This document shows positions 57,647 through 64,000 of a stretch of 64,000 bases of DNA, in pieces. Every line of letters begins with the position of its first letter. Positions within the stretch are counted from its first letter, which is position 1. Below the pieces are notes generated by a model. That model was not told the DNA's origin, searched no databases, and saw nothing but the letters and a program-made list of their open reading frames with translations. Source of the stretch: Lycium barbarum (taxonomy: Eukaryota > Streptophyta > Magnoliopsida > Solanales > Solanaceae); NCBI RefSeq assembly GCF_019175385.1, contig NC_083346.1:83404543-83468542 (forward strand). Reading direction: 5' to 3'. Made by a program: the position numbers and the translations under genes.

Positions 57647-58596
57647 ATTGATATCCTATGTTTTATATCTATGGCTTCAGAGGTCTTATGTTTCTCAGAG
57701 TTGTTCATAATATCATTTTCCGAGCCTTTCATGCATTTATATATATATGTACAACTATTTTCTTACATCGCGCCGCGCTATAGTCAGTCGGGCAGGCACG
57801 TAGATGTGCACACCGCTGCAGTGGGCAGATTATGAGACTACCTCGAACGCGGGATGATATGAGATACGGATCGGGCTGCACGTTCCACAGCATCAGCAGA
57901 TAGACTATATATATATACACATATGTGATTTTAAAAGAGAGAATGCGTACCATCCGCCGCAGAGGCACTTTCAGAGATTGAGTTTAACTTTTATGTTTCA
58001 GATATTTTTTATGATTCTTATGTACATGTTGTTCCTATGCCTTACATACTCGGTACATTTTTCGTACTGACTCCCCTATTTCTTGGGGGGGGGGGGGGGG
58101 GCTGCATTCATGCCCGCAGGTTCAGGTAGACCGATAGGAGGTCCAGCTCAGTTGGACTTCCGTCCAGCAGTGGTCAGTGCGCTTCACTTAATCTGGAGCT
58201 GCAGTCTATTTTGGTATACCATTTTTGAGATGTATATAGATGGGTGTGACGGGGCCCTGTCCCGTCCCTTCTACAGCTTTGCATTCTATTAGAGGTCTGT
58301 AGATAGTCATTGTAGATGTCATGTGATGTAGCCATATCAGCTCCTATTCTTTTGTGTGCAGCATATGTAGTGGCCTAGTCAGATGCACTGTTCTTTTAGT
58401 GTGTATATATATATATATAGATTGTTGACAGATCTTGATGCATAGTTCTTGATGTCATTCTTGTATGAGTCTATATGGTTCAGTTATAGGTTATATGGAC
58501 CACCCCGTTATTCAGAGAGATCTAGGTACTAGGTTGAGGGTGTGTGGTCAGTAGAACTCAGGCGATCGTCACGCCTCATCGGTTTGGGTTGTGACA
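57647..58596 (+). mobile_element. LTR C, second part
   Basis: It continues from 23415 and matches 5770-6731. It contains the hairpin block (58050-58119; HP2 includes a run of 17 G at 58085-58101) and HP4 GACGGG/CCCGTC (58248-58266). It ends GGGTTGTGACA before a primer site. Confidence 0.88.
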
Positions 58597-58600
58597 GAAG

Positions 58601-58613
58601 TGGTATCAGAGCC
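58601..58613 (+). other. Primer binding site of element C
   Basis: TGGTATCAGAGCC lies four bases after the LTR end and fits initiator Met tRNA perfectly. It shows that this is a 5' LTR. Confidence 0.92.
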
Positions 58614-58800
58614 AGGCTCCGTCCTAGGGTTGTCTATAGACCGTGTCTAGTAGAGTCTTGTTTATAGGTGTTCGTGCACCATACTTATAAATAGGAGGCT
58701 ACAGGACATTTAGGATGTTGTCATTCCTTCTCTCTTAGATCGTGCGATAGAGCTGTGTGTTAAGAGTTTATTTTCTAATAATTGTTTCTGATTTCAACGA

Positions 58801-59783
58801 TGCCTCGCAAGAAAGCTACAGCTGCCTAGAAGGTCAAGGGAGTGGCTGGTGAGGCTACTAGCCATACTCAGCGGACTACCAGGGCTCGGGGAGAGTCCCA
58901 AAGTGAGAGCCCTTCTCAGACTTTGCATACCCCGCCTCCAGCACCTGCTCCAGTGCCTCCAGTTCCTCATCTAGATACACCAGGCCAGGATATATAGGAT
59001 GCTATATAGTTATTGACCAGATTAGTAGTCGCTCAGGCTCAGCGTCAAGGAGTTGGTGTTGATCAGGTAGACAGAGCTGGTAGTGCGAGGGTTAAGACTT
59101 TTCCTCTGGTTAGATCCTCTAGAGTTCTCTGTGTTGAGACAAAATATGGACCCCCAGAACTTTATTGATAGTATCCAGAGGACTCTGAGGGTTATGCAAG
59201 CTGATGAGGTCGAGTCAGTGGAGTTGGCTTCTTATAGGCTCCTTGATGTTGCAGTGCAGTGGTACCAGGCGTGAAAGCTATCTAGGGGAGAGAATGCCCC
59301 TCCAGCCATTTGGCGAGAGTTTTCACATGCTTTTATTCGCCATTATTTGCCGCCAAAGATTTGGTGGGCCCAAGCAGAGAGGTTTTTACATATTCAGCAG
59401 GGTAGTATGAGTGTTCAAGAGTACAGTGTATACTTTGATTCATTGGCTAGATATGCCCCAGCTATGGTGGCTGAGATGGATGATCGAGTTCATTGTTTTG
59501 TGGCTGGTCTAGGGCCACATTTGATTGATGAGTGTACGACAGCTGCGTCACAGCCGAGTATAGATATTTCCTATAAACAGGCATATGCACAGAATCTGGA
59601 GAATCGTAAGCTTTAGCGGAGGACAAAGCGTGAGCGTGACTAGGGCCATGGTAAGAGGGCTAGGTCTTTAGATATTGCTAATGAGTTTGGAGGGGTACAG
59701 AGACAGCAGTACTCTCGGTATCCATTTCATTCAGCAGGGAGTGCACCTCCGTGATTTTCAGGCTAGAGATTTCGTTGGTCTTC
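58801..59783 (+). pseudogene. Element C gag remnant (broken)
   Basis: The start MPRKKATAA at 58801 matches other gag starts, but a TAG follows at about 58828. A frameshift precedes the capsid region: MDPQNFIDSIQRTLRVMQAD, VESVELASYRLLDVAVQWYQ, stop at about 59272, then KIWWAQAERFLHIQQGSMSV, EYSVYFDSLARYAPAMVAEM and LGPHLIDECTTAASQPSIDI. A further stop lies at 59614. The sequence is cut at about 59783 by the minus-strand LTR of element G. No pol of C is left in the window. Confidence 0.85.
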
Positions 59784-60223
59784 TTTCGCAACCCAACCAG
59801 AGGGCCATGACGGGCACTCGGGGCTAACCCACCGAGCACCTCTAAACATACATCGCATAATCATTTCTAGGTGGACCACAAAGATAACTCATGGGTATCA
59901 TACTCTACAAGGACATATATCACAAGATAAAGACACGTTGCTATATAACCATCAATAACTATGTCCATAAACATAGGCCAACAAGGCTACCAAAATATAA
60001 TACAACAATATGAACTGATGACGATACGGACTTCTAGCTACACATATCTATCTACGAGCCTCTACATAGAATACAGGAATCCATGAAGACGGGGCACGAC
60101 TCCGCCATGCCTAAGTATATACACAAAGAGTAATACCAATGAACTGTAGCTCCGAAGCAACTGTAGCGCTTTTGAAACTCCGCTAATGAAGCTTTTATGG
60201 GTCTAGTCCGTCTACTTGCTTTC

Positions 60224-60280
60224 CTACAGGCATGAACGCAGCGTCCACAAAAAGGGGTGTCAGTACGAATAATGTACTGA
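60224..60280 (-). other. LTR hairpin block, element G copy
   Basis: On the minus strand HP1 is TCAGTAC/GTACTGA and perfect. HP2 is decayed, and HP3 keeps CTGCG against a damaged arm. Confidence 0.5.
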
Positions 60281-60419
60281 GTATGTAAGGCATGAGTAAC
60301 CACATAATAAAAGTATGAAGATAACATAATACAGAAGAGATTAACCTGTGCCTCTAAATTCCTTTTTAAGGCGGATGTCATGCATTCTTGGCTTTTAAAA
60401 AAATGACTTTTTCATATAT

Positions 60420-60623
60420 ATATATATATATAAAGTATCCTGCCCGGCCAATGAGGCTCAATTATATATATATATATATATAGTATCATGCCTGACCACT
60501 AAGGGTCGATTATATATATAGTATTATGCTCGGCCATTCAGTGTCGGTTATGTATATAGTATCATGCCCGGCCGCTAAGGGTCGGTTATGTATATAGTAT
60601 TATGCCCAGCCACTAAGGGTCGG

Positions 60624-60669
<46 letters not shown>

Positions 60670-60735
60670 TCATGTCTGGCCATGTAGTCGCCGTTGTATA
60701 TAATATCATGCCCGGCCATATAGGCGCGGTATTAT
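60420..60735. repeat. Minirepeat array in LTR G
   Basis: About seven units of 40-50 bp share TAGTATCATGCCCGGCCACT and GGGTCGGTTATATA, separated by variable (TA)n. It lies at the same place as the GC-rich minirepeats of the other LTR families. Confidence 0.85.
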
Positions 60736-61820
60736 AAAAGTTACATGTATAAATACATATAGCATGCATGAGAGCCCAATTAAACGTTTCTGCTCTGTCG
60801 GAGTGACGTAAGGTCAGTAACCTCCGATTTATATTATGGAACAATCATCATTGTTATATCCCACCTTGAAGGAACAAGTAACATAAGGTGAGATCAACAA
60901 CAATGAATAAAATCCAAAAAATCATGAAATAAGCTCAAAAATCTCATAATAGCATCAAATTCATAAGCTTTGGAATCTCCAAAAATGGAATCATCATCAT
61001 CATCATTATCATCATGGAAAAAATCTATATTTGGCATCATAAGAATTTTAAGAATCATGAACTTCTAGCTTTTTGGGAATAAGGATATCGTGGAAAACAT
61101 GTATGGGTTCATAAGAAAAGAATCATGCCTTTAGAAAGAAAGTGACTAGCCTTAACATACCTTTTTGATCTCCTTAACTACTTAACGCTTATCCTCCCAA
61201 ACTCGTAAATCTACATTCAAGAGAATTCATTTTATTGTTAGGCTTATCGTCATATGCTTATCTAAAGCCTTCAAATTAAATCCCTTTAGAATCTGCCGAA
61301 ATTCGGGCAACATCTCCCCAATATATTCTACTCCCTCCAATCTTCAAAACAACTCCCAAATCACAATAAAACATCAACAATTCCATAATCAAATGATTAC
61401 ATTCAAACTATACTCAATTCAATCCCAAAACTTCTTTTCATAATAAATCCATAACAACAACTTCATACAATCCCTTATAAACTCGTATACGACAATTCCT
61501 TAACATCATTTTTATCCCTCATAACAAGATTATACTCAAAACATACTCATAATTATAACTCAAGTTAATTCACAACTCAAAATATCATCAAATGCATATT
61601 TGAACTTTTCCTCCAATTTCCTTCTCCTCAAATCTTAAACATAATTGCCAAACGAACTCATAAACATGAAACTAAGGTGAAATCTTACCTCAAAATTAAA
61701 GAACACTTCAATTCCATGGTTACGCCACCTTAATAATACTCACCCAAACATCTTCAAGACGAAGAGACAAGTGTAGACCTCACTTGGAACCCTTAACCAC
61801 TTTAATCTTCACTTTGATCC

Positions 61821-62816
61821 TTGGTTTGGGCTTGGAAATATGTTGGAATATGTTTGGAGAGGTTTCTAGGACTTCCTAGGACTTGGGGCTATGTTAAAAA
61901 TGAAATAAAAATGACCAAAATTGTCATATAGACTTATAGGAATATATGTGCATGTTGTAGAAGTTGGGAGAATGTTCTAGAGGATTTGGGAAATGTTTAG
62001 GGGGATTTGGGATATTGGATGAATGTTGTGGGAAGTTCTAGAGAGGTGTGGAGATGAGAAATGGGGAAAAATTAAATGATTTATGTGACTTAAGGGGTAT
62101 ATATAGCAATCCAATTCGGCTTGGGGTTAATGGGCCAAAATTGGTGGACTTTTAAATGATTTCTAGAATTTCCGCGTAGGTTTGCAGGCTTTTGGCAGTC
62201 CTTTTTAAAATGTCCACAACTCCCTACTCTGATGTCGGATTGACGAACAGTTTGTTGTGTTGGAAACCACACTCAATGAACTTCATTTTAGGCTCTTGAA
62301 AAACCTCAAAACTCCTGATATACCAGGAGATATACCTCTCTGAAGTTGACCCAAAATTTCTGTCCAAATTTCAGCCAAATTTTTCTCAAATTTTTGACAA
62401 ACTTATTTTCTTTGATTTGCTTGATCCCAGAACCATTAGACACTTGCTTAACACTTTTTAAAAGTATTCCTTAACCTTATAAGGGTTTCATAACCTCTCT
62501 GAGCTTACATTAGTTTGCAAACGACGTGATAATTTTCGAGGTATAACATTCTCCTGCCATTTAAAAACATTCATCCTCGAATGTTAAACCTCAGAAATAT
62601 TATGGAAGTTTCGGTAGAGCTTCCTCTGTAGCTGTAATACTACCAACCTGAAGGTTATAATGTCTCAATCTAGATCTCCTTTAGTAATGGAGACAAATGC
62701 GGATGCTTGGATCGCATTTCTTTCTTAACTTCTCAAGTCATCTCTTCTACTTTCACATTCTTTCATAGTACTATTACCAAGGCTACATCTCTGGGTTTTT
62801 TTTAAATCCACAATCC
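61821..62816 (-). repeat. Tandem duplication across the G LTR/internal junction, copy 1
   Basis: This 996-bp unit contains the first part of the LTR, the purine tract, the pre-PPT hairpin (62566-62585) and the chromodomain-like tail end. It is followed at once by a second copy. Confidence 0.92.
62549..62816 (-). pseudogene. Element G pol C-terminal tail and 3' UTR, copy 1
   Basis: On the minus strand the text reads DVALVIVL, a stop, then KNVKVEEMT, a stop, then EVKKEMRSKHPHLSP, the end of a chromodomain-like tail. After it come the module copy (about 62604-62635), the AACATTC/GAATGTT hairpin and a weak purine tract before the LTR. Both stops stand where Trp occurs in related copies. Confidence 0.7.
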
Positions 62817-63759
62817 TTGGTTTGGGCTTGGAAATATGTTGGAATATGTTTGGAGAGGTTTCTAGGACTTCCTAGGACATGGGGCTATGTTAAAAATGAA
62901 ATAAAAATGACCAAAATTGTCATATAGACTTGTAGGAATATATGTGCATGTTGTAGAAGTTGGGGGAATGCTCTAGGGGATTTGGGATTTGTTTAGGGGG
63001 ATTTGGATATTGGATGAATGTTGTGGGATGTTCCATAGAGCTGTGGAGATGAGACATGGTGAAAAATTAAATGATTTAAGTGACTTAAGGGGTATATATA
63101 GTAGTACAATTCGGTTTGGGGCTAACCACGTAGGTTTGCAGGCTTCTGGTAGTCCTTTTTAAAATGCCCATAACTCCCTACTCTGATGTCGTATTATTGC
63201 TTTGGAAACTATATTCGATGAACTTCATTTTAGGCTCTTGAAACACCTCAAAACTCCTAATATCCCAAGAGATATACCTCTTTGAAGTTGACCCAAATTT
63301 CTGTCCAAAATTCTGCCAAATATTTCTCAAATTTTTGACAAACTTATTTTCTTCGATTTGCTCGTTCCCAGAACCTTTAGACACTTGCTTAACACTTTTT
63401 AAAAGTATTCCTTAACCTTATAAGGGTTTCATAACCTCTCTGAGCTTACATTAGTTTGCAAACGACGTGATAATTTTCGAGGTATAACATTCTCCTCCCA
63501 TTTAAAAACATTCATCCTCGAATGTTAAACCTCAGAAATATTATGGAAGTTTCGGTAGAGCTTCCTCTGTAGCTGTAATACTACCAACCTGAAGGTTATA
63601 ATGTCTCAATCTAGATCTCCTTTAGTAATGGAGACAAATGCGGATACTTGGATCTCATATCTTTCTTAACTTCTCAAGTCATCTATTCTACCTTCACATT
63701 CTTTCATAGTACTATTACTAAGGCTACATCTCTTGTTTTTTTTTTTAAATCCACAATCC
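62817..63759 (-). repeat. Tandem duplication, copy 2
   Basis: It repeats copy 1 with a 50-bp deletion (near 63126) and scattered substitutions. It contains a second LTR start (minus strand, at 63489) and a second pre-PPT hairpin (63507-63526). The joint falls in a short shared AATCC/TTGG context. Confidence 0.92.
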
Positions 63760-64000
63760 TAGAACCTTGGCGATCTGAGAGGGTAGTAGGGACTTCCTCA
63801 TACGATAATTGTTCTGTACTCCAAATATCATCAATTAGTACAACTATGGGGGGATTTCTCAATACACTTGCGAAGCATAGACATGTAAAAAACTGAATAT
63901 ACAGATTTTGATTTTGAGGGTAAATGTAGTAGGTCCTTCAACTATCATCTTGCGAAGTCTAAGATATCCAAGGATCAGACTTACCTTCCTTATTACTTTT
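63490..64000 (-). pseudogene. Element G pol C-terminal region (broken, runs off the window)
   Basis: On the minus strand it reads a decayed integrase C-terminus and chromodomain-like tail: IDDIWSTEQLSYEEVP (about 63790-63840), SDRQGSRIVDLKKKTRDVAL (about 63730-63790), then KDMRSKYPHLSP. Compared with A (DDVQVTENLTYEEVPIAILD) the order is the same. Stops and a poly(A/T) slip are present. This identifies G as another Tekay/Del-type copy whose body lies to the right of the window. Confidence 0.75.

Larger units (their letters stand above)
59784..62548 (-). mobile_element. Element G 3' LTR (minus strand)
   Basis: On the minus strand it starts TGTTATACCTCGAAAATTATC at 62548, after a purine-rich tract, and ends near 59784 in a decayed GGGTTGCGAAA. 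It belongs to the E1/D LTR family. It holds a likely TATATA region (about 62096-62104), the module GAGATGTTGCCCGAATTTCG (about 61300-61319), the hairpin block with perfect HP1 (60260-60280) and a minirepeat array (60420-60735). The element inserted into C in reverse orientation; no target duplication can be checked. Confidence 0.85.

Noticed and set aside
60420..60735. Evenly spaced repeats resembling a CRISPR array
   Set aside because: Plant LTR context, degenerate units with (TA)n spacers of variable length and no associated genes. It is an LTR minirepeat array.

Overview
This window is a gene-poor block of a plant nuclear genome, built almost entirely of transposable elements nested inside one another. 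The host looks like a eudicot, probably an asterid and most plausibly Solanaceae. That guess comes from remembered resemblance of the chromovirus families, the DUF4283 LINE ORF1 and the LRR fragment; no search was run. I see no complete host gene, rRNA, tRNA gene or CRISPR.

Most of the sequence is Ty3/gypsy chromovirus DNA of Tekay/Del type: initiator-Met-tRNA primer sites, one gag-pol reading frame, a C-terminal chromodomain-like tail and LTRs of about 2-3.3 kb. I use these names. E1 (1-11105): degraded, with pol broken by A-type and C-type LTR fragments. F (11106-16810, resuming 20104-20421): degraded, split by two solo LTRs (B', 11829-15123; B'', 16811-20098), each with a perfect 5-bp target duplication. 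D (20422 to about 22290): truncated LTR. C (about 22290-23415, resuming 57647-59783). A (23416-57646). B (44511-55794): youngest and almost intact. G (59784-64000): on the minus strand, with a tandem duplication across its LTR/internal junction.

The nesting can be read base by base. A sits in the LTR of C. A CACTA (En/Spm) DNA transposon (28221-41048) sits in the reverse-transcriptase region of A with target duplication ATA. Element B sits in the 3' LTR of A with target duplication ATCAA. By eye the two 3040-bp LTRs of B differ at roughly 1% of sites, while the first 640 bp of the two A LTRs differ at roughly 6%, which fits B being the later insertion.

The CACTA element carries a TNP2 transposase and a multi-exon TNP1-like gene, both on the minus strand and both broken. 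It also holds foreign cargo on the plus strand: an LRR receptor-like gene fragment, two pieces of a DUF4283 LINE ORF1 in the wrong order, and a 1.8-kb poly(A)-ended insert I cannot identify.

The most interesting signal is inside the LTRs. Otherwise divergent LTR families share a fixed series of short hairpins near the 3' end of the LTR, and the stems change in a compensatory way between families. U3 regions also carry family-specific clusters of short repeats or palindromes just upstream of the TATA box. A roughly 30-nt module recurs in mid-LTR and in the 3' UTR, and a perfect-stem hairpin precedes the polypurine tract.
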